Positions 1 through 5,934 of a stretch of DNA of 11,770 nt are shown in pieces. The notes under the pieces are model-generated. The model ran no database searches, had not been told where the DNA came from, and worked only from the letters and a program-made list of their open reading frames with translations. Within the stretch, counting starts at the first letter, position 1. Every line of letters begins with the position of its first letter. A program made the position numbers and the translations under genes. Origin of the DNA: Acidiferrobacteraceae bacterium (GTDB lineage: Bacteria; Pseudomonadota; Gammaproteobacteria; Arenicellales; UBA868); NCBI GenBank assembly GCA_002713825.1, contig PAUU01000055.1:23890-35659 (forward strand). Direction: 5' to 3'.

Positions 1-23
1 GTGACGAGGCAGATCTGAGGCAT
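1..23 (-). CDS. fabD: 5' end of fabD, malonyl-CoA:ACP transacylase (partial)
   Basis: Only the first seven codons lie inside the window. Read on the minus strand they begin ATG and give MPQICLV, which fits the usual FabD opening just before its FPGQGSQ motif; that motif would lie outside the window. FabD loads malonyl groups onto acyl carrier protein and follows fabH in many gammaproteobacterial fab operons, which is the main support for the call. The ATG is 18 nt beyond the fabH stop and has a good Shine-Dalgarno sequence. The identity is inferred from position and seven residues. Confidence 0.6.
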
Positions 24-30
24 GGTTTTG

Positions 31-36
31 TTCCTT
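31..36 (-). promoter_or_regulatory. Ribosome binding site of the partial fabD
   Basis: On the minus strand AAGGAA stands 7 nt before the ATG at position 23. It is one of the two clear Shine-Dalgarno matches in the window, the other being before the Rieske gene. It supports a real start in the short fabH-fabD gap. Confidence 0.6.
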
Positions 37-41
37 GAATT

Positions 42-1013
42 TTAAATTTTTACCAACATGCTGCCCCAGGTGAACCCCCCACCGAAGGCTTCGAAAATCA
101 CCTGGTCACCGGATCGAATCCGTCCATCCCTGACCGCGGTATCAAAGGCCAGAGGGACAGACGCAGCTGAGGTATTCCCATGCTTGTCGATTGTAACAAC
201 CACCTGATCCATGCTGAGGTCGAGTCGTTTGGCGATGGCTTTAATAATTCGGATATTGGCTTGGTGTGGCACCAACCAGTCAATCTCCCCTTTCTCAATT
301 CCGTTTGCGTCAAGAATCTCTATCACTGCATCCCCAAGCGTTGAAACCGCCCACCGGAATACTTCTTTCCCCTGCATCTCGGTATAGGCCCGTCCATCCA
401 ACACCTCTTGATAGGCCGTCGATACACCAACGGGCACGCAGAGTAAGTCTTTAAAAGCGCCATCCGCATGAATGTGGCTGGAGAGAATTCCTGGTGACTC
501 TGATGCTTCAATCACCATGGCGCCGGCACCATCACCAAAGAGAACACATGTGGTTCTGTCTTCCCAGTTCAGTATCCGGGAGAATGTCTCGGCCCCCACG
601 ACCAGGGCACACCGACTGGCCCCTGTCGCAACATATCGGTAGACCACATCAAGTGCGTAAAGAAAGCCGGCGCAAACTGCCTGGACGTCGAACGCGGGAC
701 ACCCGTGGATGCCTAATCTCTGCTGCAGTAGGCAGGCGGTACTCGGAAAGACTTGGTCCGCCGTGGTAGTCGCCACCACAATCAGATCGACGTCCGAGGG
801 AGCGCGCCCCGCACTTCGAAGCGCTTCTCGCGATGCAGCGAGCGCCAGGTCAGAAGTGAATTCTCCTTCGGCCGCTATATGTCTTTGGCGAATGCCGCTT
901 CTCGAGTAAATCCAATCCTCGGTAGTATCGACGATCCCCTCCAGATCCTTGTTGGTGAGGACTTTGGCGGGGAGATAGGATCCCGATCCGGTGATGCGGG
1001 CGGAGAGCGTCAT
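42..1013 (-). CDS. fabH: Beta-ketoacyl-ACP synthase III (FabH)
   Basis: FabH condenses acetyl-CoA (or another acyl-CoA primer) with malonyl-ACP in the cytoplasm, starting type II fatty-acid synthesis. The 323-residue protein has normal family length and the full Cys-His-Asn triad: Cys114 in AVCAGF, His250 in VPHQANIR and Asn280 in KHGNTSAAS. The C-terminal GGGFTWGS block is at 311-318 and the early GSGSYLP block at 9-15. It starts with ATG inside an ATGA overlap with the plsX stop (4 nt shared), so the two genes are probably translationally coupled. fabD follows 18 nt downstream. The primer-binding pocket cannot be judged by eye, so acetyl versus longer primers is open. The assignment is secure. 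Confidence 0.97.
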   Translation of the reverse strand: MTLSARITGSGSYLPAKVLTNKDLEGIVDTTEDWIYSRSGIRQRHIAAEGEFTSDLALAASREALRSAGRAPSDVDLIVVATTTADQVFPSTACLLQQRLGIHGCPAFDVQAVCAGFLYALDVVYRYVATGASRCALVVGAETFSRILNWEDRTTCVLFGDGAGAMVIEASESPGILSSHIHADGAFKDLLCVPVGVSTAYQEVLDGRAYTEMQGKEVFRWAVSTLGDAVIEILDANGIEKGEIDWLVPHQANIRIIKAIAKRLDLSMDQVVVTIDKHGNTSAASVPLAFDTAVRDGRIRSGDQVIFEAFGGGFTWGSMLVKI

Positions 1014-2047
1014 GACACGTCGGCTTGTCTCATAGCGGCTAAAGATACCTCCAGGTCATGTCTGATATGCCCGATGAGATCTTTTTTAGCTGCTAGCCGT
1101 GCGGTGTCGATGGCATGAGAGAATGCGACTCCATCCACATTGCCATGACTTTTAACGACGGTTCCGTTCAATCCCAGTAAAACCGCGCCATTGTAGGTAC
1201 GATGATCAAAGCGATTTTTGAACGCCTTGAGAACAGGCGCCGCGATCAGCGCGGAGAGGCGAGTCAGCAGATTCCGCTCGAATTCTTCGCGGATAACTTG
1301 AGTCAGCATCTGCGCCAAGCCCTCACTAGTTTTAAGTGCGACGTTTCCCGCGAAACCATCGGTTACGATCAATTGGACAGTGCCGTTGAAGATATCATCA
1401 CCCTCAACGTAGCCCACATAATTAAGCGAGCTAGACTTTAATCGCTTGTTGGCGGATTTAATCACTTCGCTGCCTTTGATTTCTTCACTTCCGACATTTA
1501 GCAGTCCAACGCTGGGGCGTTCAATTCCTTCGATCGTTCTGACCATGCTTTCACCCATTAGGGCAAACTGCATGAGAATCTCCGCGGGGCTGTCGATGTT
1601 TGCCCCAAGATCAAGCATGTGCAGATGGCCGCGGGTTCGAGGCAGTGTCGAGATAATTGCCGGCCGGTCGATATTTGAAAGAGTCTTCAAAACGAAACGT
1701 GCCGTGGCAACCAGCGCTCCAGTATTGCCAGCACTGACACAGGCGTCGACGTTACCAGATCCAAGGAGGTTCAGCGCAACGCGCATTGAGGAGTCTTTCT
1801 TGAATCGAAGCGCCGAAGCGGGCGACTCGTGCATATCCACGGACTCGGTCGTGTGCACGATCTCAATTCGATGCGAATCCATGGACGGATCGAGCGCTGC
1901 GAGGGTGCGTTTTTCGTCTCCAACCAGAACACAGTGAAGGTCGGGGTGGCGTTTCAGTGCAATCCCCACCCCTGTAGCGGTCACCTGCAAACCGCGGTCC
2001 CCACCCATCATATCGATGGAGAGCCTCAATCGGTCTTTGGAAGGCAC
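1010..2047 (-). CDS. plsX: Phosphate acyltransferase PlsX
   Basis: PlsX is a peripheral membrane enzyme that converts acyl-ACP and phosphate into acyl-phosphate, the donor for PlsY in phosphatidic acid synthesis. The 345 residues carry the family landmarks: DMMGGD at 12-17, SAGNTGA at 105-111, LDLGAN at 145-150, LNVGSEEIKG at 183-192, VTDGFAGNVALK at 228-239 and LGLNG at 291-295. The start is GTG at 2047. The first downstream ATG would cut into the DMMGGD motif, and an in-frame stop lies about 30 nt upstream, so GTG is the only sensible common start codon. A modest GGAAAG precedes it. It follows rpmF after 44 nt and overlaps fabH by 4 nt, which is the standard rpmF-plsX-fabH operon order. Confidence 0.96.
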   Translation of the reverse strand: MPSKDRLRLSIDMMGGDRGLQVTATGVGIALKRHPDLHCVLVGDEKRTLAALDPSMDSHRIEIVHTTESVDMHESPASALRFKKDSSMRVALNLLGSGNVDACVSAGNTGALVATARFVLKTLSNIDRPAIISTLPRTRGHLHMLDLGANIDSPAEILMQFALMGESMVRTIEGIERPSVGLLNVGSEEIKGSEVIKSANKRLKSSSLNYVGYVEGDDIFNGTVQLIVTDGFAGNVALKTSEGLAQMLTQVIREEFERNLLTRLSALIAAPVLKAFKNRFDHRTYNGAVLLGLNGTVVKSHGNVDGVAFSHAIDTARLAAKKDLIGHIRHDLEVSLAAMRQADVS

Positions 2048-2062
2048 GCTTTCCAGACGAAA

Positions 2063-2078
2063 ACCCCTCGGTGGGGGT
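2063..2078 (-). terminator. Weak hairpin with short U run between rpmF and plsX
   Basis: In the minus-strand transcript ACCCC and GGGGT form a 5-bp stem around the 6-nt loop CACCGA, followed directly by UUU. This resembles a weak intrinsic terminator or attenuator placed to lower plsX-fab expression relative to L32. The stem is short and the U run brief, so it may only pause RNA polymerase, protect the rpmF mRNA end, or do nothing. Confidence 0.25.
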
Positions 2079-2091
2079 CAGCAGAAAATGC

Positions 2092-2277
2092 TTAGGCTTC
2101 CGATTCCGGTTCCTGGATTACTTTCCGGCCACGATAGTAGCCGTCAGCGGTCACATGGTGTCGTCGGTGCAACTCACCCGTTACGGGGTCAGTGGACAAA
2201 GTTGTCTTATCAAGGCCGTCATGAGAACGGCGCATTCCGCGCTTCGAAGGTGTCTTTCTATTTTGCTGTACGGCCAT
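2092..2277 (-). CDS. rpmF: 50S ribosomal protein L32
   Basis: L32 is a small protein of the large ribosomal subunit. The 61-residue product begins [18 protein letters not shown] and carries the strongly conserved [13 protein letters not shown] block at 41-53, so identity is certain despite the size. It has no cysteines, so it is the zinc-free form. The C-terminal tail QEPESEA is acidic and slightly longer than in E. coli. The ATG at 2277 has only a weak GAG element 7 nt upstream. It is the first gene of the rpmF-plsX-fabH-fabD operon here. The usual partner upstream, yceD, is absent: the next gene is maf on the opposite strand, 130 bp away. Confidence 0.97.
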   Translation of the reverse strand: MAVQQNRKTPSKRGMRRSHDGLDKTTLSTDPVTGELHRRHHVTADGYYRGRKVIQEPESEA

Positions 2278-2292
2278 GTCTGTACTCGCGAG

Positions 2293-2321
2293 TTCGAAAA
2301 AGTGCCTATTCGGCTTAAAAT
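2293..2321 (+). promoter_or_regulatory. Candidate sigma-70 promoter for maf
   Basis: TTCGAA (2293-2298, 3 of 6 matches to the -35 consensus) is followed after 17 bp by TAAAAT (2316-2321, 5 of 6 matches to the -10 consensus). The -10 box is the loop of the inverted repeat 2309-2328. On the opposite strand the same bases read ATTTTA/TATTTT and could serve rpmF. The assignment is by eye only. Confidence 0.35.
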
Positions 2322-2328
2322 AGCCGAA
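2309..2328. repeat. Inverted repeat, possible operator
   Basis: TTCGGCT and AGCCGAA are perfect 7-bp inverted arms separated by TAAAAT. The repeat covers the best -10 candidate between two divergent genes, as an operator would. I do not recognise it as a site of a named regulator. A hairpin in an RNA leader is the alternative reading. Confidence 0.5.
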
Positions 2329-2407
2329 ACGTAATTTAACAAAAGGGGTGGGTAGAAGCTGAACGCTTCAATCGCAGCCCGGTAATTGTAGTGGTATTAA
2401 TGTTTTC

Positions 2408-3034
2408 ATGTCAAAAAAGCAGCCTACCCCTTTCCTCACTCTCGCCTCCACTTCGCCGTTTCGCAAGGAACTGCTGAAAAGGCTGGGAATGCAATTTAGC
2501 GTAGCTGCCCCAGGTGTCGATGAGACCGCCAATCCCGGGGAGGATGGGCACGCCCTGGCCTTACGGCTATCGATAGCAAAAGCCCAAGCGATCGCGGCAA
2601 CATCGCGAGCGGGCCTGGTTATTGGTTCCGACCAAGTCGCCGTCCTTGGAAACGAGATTCTCGGTAAACCCCGGGATCGCGCAGACGCGATTCGACAAAT
2701 CACCTTGTCGTCGGGCCGCGAAATGCATCTCTATACGGGCCTCGCTTTGGCAAACGCTGCGACAGGGGTAGTCCAACAAGACGTGGTTAGCTACCGTGTG
2801 TTCTACCGGACGCTGTCTCTTCGGCAGATCGAGCAGTACCTGGATCTCGATGAGCCTTACGGTTGCTGCGGGAGTCTCCGGGTGGAAAGCCTTGGCATTG
2901 CTTTGTTGAAGGAACTGAGCGGGCCTGATCCAACCGCTCTGATAGGCTTGCCTTTAATCTCTCTTGTCGAGATGCTTAAGATCGAAGGTGTTGATGTTTT
3001 GGACTCTGGTCAATCAACGAACCTGCAGACCTGA
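2408..3034 (+). CDS. yceF: Maf-family nucleotide pyrophosphatase, YceF type
   Basis: Maf proteins hydrolyse non-canonical or modified nucleoside triphosphates to monophosphates in the cytoplasm. The YceF branch prefers 7-methyl-GTP. The 208-residue protein has the N-terminal LASTSPFRKELL block (12-23), VDET (37-40), the active-site GSDQV at 73-77 with the presumed catalytic Asp75, GKP (86-88), and the C-terminal GCCGSLRVESLGIALL and GLPLISLVEML blocks typical of YceF rather than of the dTTP/UTPase YhdE. The ATG at 2408 has no obvious Shine-Dalgarno and no in-frame alternative start just upstream. It points away from rpmF and its last 21 nt overlap the end of the S49 peptidase gene on the other strand. 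Substrate preference is inferred from subfamily. Confidence 0.92.
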   Translation: MSKKQPTPFLTLASTSPFRKELLKRLGMQFSVAAPGVDETANPGEDGHALALRLSIAKAQAIAATSRAGLVIGSDQVAVLGNEILGKPRDRADAIRQITLSSGREMHLYTGLALANAATGVVQQDVVSYRVFYRTLSLRQIEQYLDLDEPYGCCGSLRVESLGIALLKELSGPDPTALIGLPLISLVEMLKIEGVDVLDSGQSTNLQT

Positions 3035-3982
3035 AAGGCCCAGAGTTTTCGCAATACTGACGCCGAGTTGCTCGAAGACGGCTGACCGCCAGTCTCGCTG
3101 CACTGAAAAATCAATAATGGTGGGTGCATTCAAAATTCCTTCAGCCACCTCGGTCAGCGACGCAGTGCCGTCCGCCAGTCCTAGATGAACCGCATCCCGG
3201 CCGCTCCAGACACGCCCGGAAAAAACGTCAGGGTCCTCTTTCAGCCGAGCGCCCCTGCCTTGCTGCACCGCGTAAATGAATTGGGAGTGGATATCGTCAA
3301 GAATCCCTTGAAGTATTTGTTCTTCTTCAGGTTTCGCCGGCGAGAACGGGTCAAGCATAGCTTTTCGCTCACCGGCAGTGATCAGGCGCCGTTCGATACC
3401 AAGCTTATTAAGCGTCTCAACGAACCCGAAGCCGCCAGATACAACGCCAATGGATCCAACAATACTTGCCGGATCGACATAGATTTCATCTGCTGCGGCA
3501 GCAATATAGTAAGCGCCTGATGCACCGATATCAGAGATCACGGCAATCAGGGGAATCTGGGGGTACGCTTGTTTCAATCCACGGAGCGTGCGGTAAACTT
3601 GGCCTGACTGGACAGGACTGCCCCCGGGACTGTTGATTAGGATCACCACACCTGCTGTCCCCTCTGCGCTGAACGCATCTTCAAAGCTGGATGCCAGGTC
3701 CTGCGCCATATTTTCCTGATCAAGACCAATAAGGCCTGAGATCTCGATCACCGCTGTGTAGGTTAACGGCTGATGTTCGGGCTCAATCAGGAACCAAGTC
3801 AGACTGCTGCCAGCGATCAGGAGTACAGCAGTAAACGCCCAGACCCGGAACCAGCGACGGCGACTGCGGTCTCTCCGAAGTTCCCGGGTCAAAATCTCAA
3901 CCAGTCTTTCCAGTTCCGTAGGGTTCTCCGATTTCATTTTCGACTTCCCGGATTCAACTGATGGCGTTTTGGGCTCTGTCAT
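3014..3982 (-). CDS. sppA: S49-family membrane signal peptide peptidase (short SppA type)
   Basis: The family cleaves leftover signal peptides and other membrane-associated peptides using a Ser-Lys dyad on the periplasmic side. From the ATG at 3982 the product is 322 residues: a charged cytoplasmic N-terminus, a single membrane segment at about 45-66, the oxyanion region NSPGGSP (117-123), the nucleophile Ser155 in GASGAYY, and the general-base Lys207 in GERKAML. This is the short, single-domain form, about half the length of E. coli SppA. An in-frame TTG at 4000 would add six residues; neither start has a convincing Shine-Dalgarno, so the exact start is open. It follows the Rieske gene closely (2-20 nt) and its 3' end overlaps maf by 21 bp tail to tail. 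Resemblance to SohB is possible but weaker. Confidence 0.9.
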   Translation of the reverse strand: MTEPKTPSVESGKSKMKSENPTELERLVEILTRELRRDRSRRRWFRVWAFTAVLLIAGSSLTWFLIEPEHQPLTYTAVIEISGLIGLDQENMAQDLASSFEDAFSAEGTAGVVILINSPGGSPVQSGQVYRTLRGLKQAYPQIPLIAVISDIGASGAYYIAAAADEIYVDPASIVGSIGVVSGGFGFVETLNKLGIERRLITAGERKAMLDPFSPAKPEEEQILQGILDDIHSQFIYAVQQGRGARLKEDPDVFSGRVWSGRDAVHLGLADGTASLTEVAEGILNAPTIIDFSVQRDWRSAVFEQLGVSIAKTLGLSGLQVR

Positions 3983-4001
3983 CTGTTCAACTTTTTCCAA
4001 T

Positions 4002-4391
4002 TCAAGGAGTCTGGTTCGAGACCAGACTGTAATTCAGGTCAGTTAGGTAAACCAGACCACCCTCCTCCGTAACGGAGAGAGGAGGCAGCCCTACCCCGTT
4101 GCACGGCCCCCCTTTGCAGGCACCCGATTGCGGGTCGTAGAGTGCCCCATGGGTTGCACAGATCAGCAGGCGGGCGTCCAGATCAAAAAACTCTCCGGGC
4201 GACCAATCCAATTCCATATCGCGATGGCCACATCTATTAAGAAATGCTGAGATGCCTGCAGTAGAGCGTACTGCGAAAGCGGGCCGATTCTCACCATCTC
4301 TTTGCACTTCGAACCGCAATCCGGTCCCTCCAACATCCAAATCTTCAGATCGGCAGAGGAAGTGTTTCTGTGGGATGTTATCGGGTTCCAC
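4002..4391 (-). CDS. Small soluble Rieske 2Fe-2S protein
   Basis: The 129-residue protein is essentially one Rieske domain. The cluster ligands are Cys54-x-His56 (NRCGHRD) and Cys78-x2-His81 (CATHGALYD). Twenty-one residues separate the two pairs, somewhat more than the 15-17 of many Rieske proteins. Two further cysteines, Cys91 and Cys97, lie in GACKGGPC. No signal peptide or membrane segment is visible, so it should be a cytoplasmic ferredoxin-like electron carrier. Its partner is unknown, and no oxygenase or reductase gene is nearby. The start is GTG at 4391, one base after the rluC TAA, with AGAGG placed 6 nt upstream inside the rluC end, so translation is probably coupled to rluC. Similar proteins between rluC and an S49 peptidase are, from memory, found in other gammaproteobacteria. 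The function is not established. Confidence 0.88.
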   Translation of the reverse strand: MEPDNIPQKHFLCRSEDLDVGGTGLRFEVQRDGENRPAFAVRSTAGISAFLNRCGHRDMELDWSPGEFFDLDARLLICATHGALYDPQSGACKGGPCNGVGLPPLSVTEEGGLVYLTDLNYSLVSNQTP

Positions 4392-4392
4392 C

Positions 4393-5346
4393 TTAAACCT
4401 CTTCGCGAAGTTGGGTCAGTACCGACAGAAGTGAATCTGGAAGCGGAGACTGCACCCTCATGGCTTTCTTGGTTTTTGGATGAACGAAAGATACGTGAGA
4501 GGCGTGCAAGAACTGTCGAGTCAGCCCGATTCGCCGCAGGTCTTTATTTTGCTCCTTTTCTCCATAGATCTTGTCTCCCGCCACCGGCATTCCTTCTGCG
4601 CTTGCGTGTGCTCGGATCTGATGAAGACGCCCCGTGGTAAGTGCGATCTCTAGGAAAGAAAAGTTCTTGAAAAGCTCTATTGGTGAGAAGGTGCTCTGAG
4701 CAAACCGTCCGCTTTCTGACACCTGTGAACGTTTTTCCCCTATTTTGGGTCTTACCGTTTCAAGCGGCCGGTTGATAATTCGAGATTTTCCCCGCCAGCG
4801 CCCACAGAGAAGTGCCTGATAGACTTTTTTCACCCTCTGGCGGGAACCGGAGGCTTGCAACTGTGAATGCATTGCCAGTAACGCCTCCCGAGTTTTGGCG
4901 AGCATCAGGATTCCTGAGGTCTCCTTATCAAGCCTATGAATCAACTCCAGATAGTCAGGCGAGGCGATCCGTAACTGTTGGATAACGCTTGTCTTTTGCC
5001 CGGTGCCTCCGTGAACGGCGATACCCGAGGGTTTATCAATAATCAGGAGATCTCTGTCCTCATGCAAAATTTGAGGGAAGAAACGCCGATCAGTCGAGGT
5101 TTCTTCTGCCTGGTGGAGATCGGCAAGCCTTAAGGGAGGGATCCGTACCCGGTCTCCAGAACCGACCCTCGCAGCGGCGCGCGAACGCCCGCCGTTGATC
5201 CTGACCTGGCCATCTCGAATGATTCGGTAAATGTGGCTTTTGGGGACACCCTTGAGCTCGCGAATCAGGAAATTGTCCAGCCTCTGTCCCGACTCACTAT
5301 CAAGAATGACTCGGGTGCGAACTTTAGATTTGCCAGTTGTGTCCAA
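4393..5346 (-). CDS. rluC: Ribosomal large subunit pseudouridine synthase C
   Basis: RluC isomerises uridines 955, 2504 and 2580 (E. coli numbering) of 23S rRNA to pseudouridine. From a TTG at 5346 the product is 317 residues, against 319 in E. coli. It has an N-terminal S4 RNA-binding domain at about 18-75 (GQRLDNFL, LKGVPKSHIYRIIR, RVRIPP) and the RsuA/RluA catalytic domain, with Asp140 in HRLDKETSG and the downstream TTGRLHQIRAH and FLHA blocks. The start is uncertain. The frame stays open to an ATG at 5529, but those extra 61 codons look unlike RluC and cross an AT-rich leader-like stretch. Another TTG lies at 5364. None has a good Shine-Dalgarno. It is the first gene of the rluC-Rieske-sppA string, and the next gene starts one base after its stop. 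rluC beside rne is the usual gammaproteobacterial arrangement. Confidence 0.93.
   Translation of the reverse strand: MDTTGKSKVRTRVILDSESGQRLDNFLIRELKGVPKSHIYRIIRDGQVRINGGRSRAAARVGSGDRVRIPPLRLADLHQAEETSTDRRFFPQILHEDRDLLIIDKPSGIAVHGGTGQKTSVIQQLRIASPDYLELIHRLDKETSGILMLAKTREALLAMHSQLQASGSRQRVKKVYQALLCGRWRGKSRIINRPLETVRPKIGEKRSQVSESGRFAQSTFSPIELFKNFSFLEIALTTGRLHQIRAHASAEGMPVAGDKIYGEKEQNKDLRRIGLTRQFLHASHVSFVHPKTKKAMRVQSPLPDSLLSVLTQLREEV
4398..4402 (-). promoter_or_regulatory. Ribosome binding site fixing the GTG start of the Rieske gene
   Basis: On the minus strand AGAGG lies within the last codons of rluC, 6 nt before the GTG at 4391. This spacing is near ideal and supports GTG as the true start. 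Confidence 0.6.
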
Positions 5347-5614
5347 AAGATCAAGTTGGTTCAATAAATGTTTGTAAAACCGTAATTTTTTCGGTAGACT
5401 GCAGGAGCCTTGTCGGAAAAATCGCAGACCAGTAAGGTCATGCGCCGTCGTAAGCGGCGCCGGACAGTCGAATCGGGATGCAAAAGTGCAATCCCGGGGA
5501 ACCTTACCCCAAGTCAATAAGGAGCGCATCTAGCGCGTTAAGACTGCCCCTTAATTTGCGTCCCGATACGGAGGTGTCCGATTGGAGTTTGGGCGCCCTG
5601 GCGAACAGGATATC

Positions 5615-5636
5615 GTCTGCATGGGGCCATGCAGAC
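5615..5636 (+). repeat. Perfect 9-bp hairpin in the rluC-rne intergenic region
   Basis: GTCTGCATG and CATGCAGAC pair perfectly around GGGC (10 bp if the G/C next to the loop also pair). This is the strongest single stem in the region. No U run follows on either strand, so it is not an intrinsic terminator. It could be leader RNA structure if an rne promoter lies upstream. Confidence 0.55.
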
Positions 5637-5724
5637 TGCCGGCAGCGCGACTGCCCTCACACAGGGCCCACGCGCGGTTTTAGGCGAAGGGAAAACATCC
5701 CATCGTATGGGAGTTGTAAGCAAG

Positions 5725-5742
5725 GATCGGTATACCCCGATC
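5725..5742 (+). repeat. GATCGG / CCGATC hairpin in the rne leader
   Basis: Six-base arms surround the loop TATACC. A second GATC-containing hairpin (GGATC-6 nt-GATCC) follows at 5751-5766. Together they suggest a run of stem-loops ahead of rne. Confidence 0.35.
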
Positions 5743-5777
5743 AAGCTGATGGATCGAAACTGATCCGCTGGGCTCCG

Positions 5778-5806
5778 CTGTGCAGTGCTGCGCTCTCTCT
5801 TCTAAT
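5778..5806 (+). promoter_or_regulatory. Tentative rne promoter
   Basis: TCTAAT at 5801-5806 matches five of six -10 positions. The best -35 at the right distance (TGTGCA, 5779-5784, 16-bp spacer) matches only three of six. A start near 5813 would give a leader of about 120 nt containing the 5857-5887 hairpin. Further promoters upstream are likely, as E. coli rne has several. Confidence 0.2.
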
Positions 5807-5856
5807 GTTCGTCTACCCCGTATCGCTTGCGCCTGTGATTTCCCCAGGGCGGAAGA

Positions 5857-5887
5857 ATTAATCCGTTGGTCTCTGCGCGGAATTAAT
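5857..5887 (+). repeat. Bulged hairpin close to the rne start
   Basis: ATTAATCCG pairs with CGG-A-ATTAAT (one bulged A) around a 12-nt loop, 47 nt before the rne ATG. The arms also contain a direct repeat GAATTAAT. It could be part of an autoregulatory leader in which RNase E binds or cuts its own mRNA; this is inference from the E. coli precedent. Confidence 0.35.
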
Positions 5888-5934
5888 GGCCGGAGTGCCA
5901 TTCAGACCCAGGGCCGACACATACGGGAAAAAAA

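Larger units (their letters stand above)
2278..2407. promoter_or_regulatory. Divergent rpmF / maf control region
   Basis: This 130-bp gap separates two divergently transcribed genes and must carry promoters for both. It holds an inverted repeat (2309-2328), a 10-bp perfect palindrome ACTCGCGAGT (2284-2293) just upstream of rpmF, and a candidate plus-strand promoter. No small gene, and no remnant of yceD, could be seen; a full yceD would need roughly 500 bp. Confidence 0.6.
5347..5934. promoter_or_regulatory. Divergent rluC / rne region with structured leaders
   Basis: This 588-bp stretch between the rluC and rne starts has no convincing gene. The open frames in it (for example plus 5478-5861 and minus 5538-5744 and 5680-5901) have no recognisable content. 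It holds at least seven inverted repeats: 5385-5422 (10-bp arms with two G-U pairs as plus-strand RNA), 5442-5460 (GCGCCG/CGGCGC), 5615-5636, 5641-5655 (GGCAG/CTGCC), 5698-5712 (TCCCAT/ATGGGA), 5725-5742 and 5857-5887, plus a weaker GGATC/GATCC at 5751-5766. In E. coli rne has a long leader that RNase E uses to control its own mRNA, and this region is the likely equivalent. The sequence itself was not matched to the E. coli element. Confidence 0.6.

Noticed and set aside
1446..1937. A 163-codon open frame on the plus strand opposite plsX
   Set aside because: It is the antisense shadow of a well-conserved plsX and has no independent support.
5615..5636. The strong 9-bp hairpin as an intrinsic terminator
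   Set aside because: Neither strand has a U run after the stem, and it lies between divergent genes where no transcript needs to end.
5478..5861. A 127-codon plus-strand open frame upstream of rne
   Set aside because: It overlaps the rluC leader, shows no domain, signal or ribosome site, and crosses several hairpins. It is more likely a chance frame in leader DNA.
5538..5901. Two minus-strand frames (68 and 73 codons) in the rluC-rne gap
   Set aside because: They overlap each other and the structured leader, have no recognisable content, and each starts without a Shine-Dalgarno.
5530..5934. A tRNA or other structured RNA gene in the long gap
   Set aside because: The stems do not form a cloverleaf and no T-loop-like GTTCRANNC or CCA-type 3' end was found.
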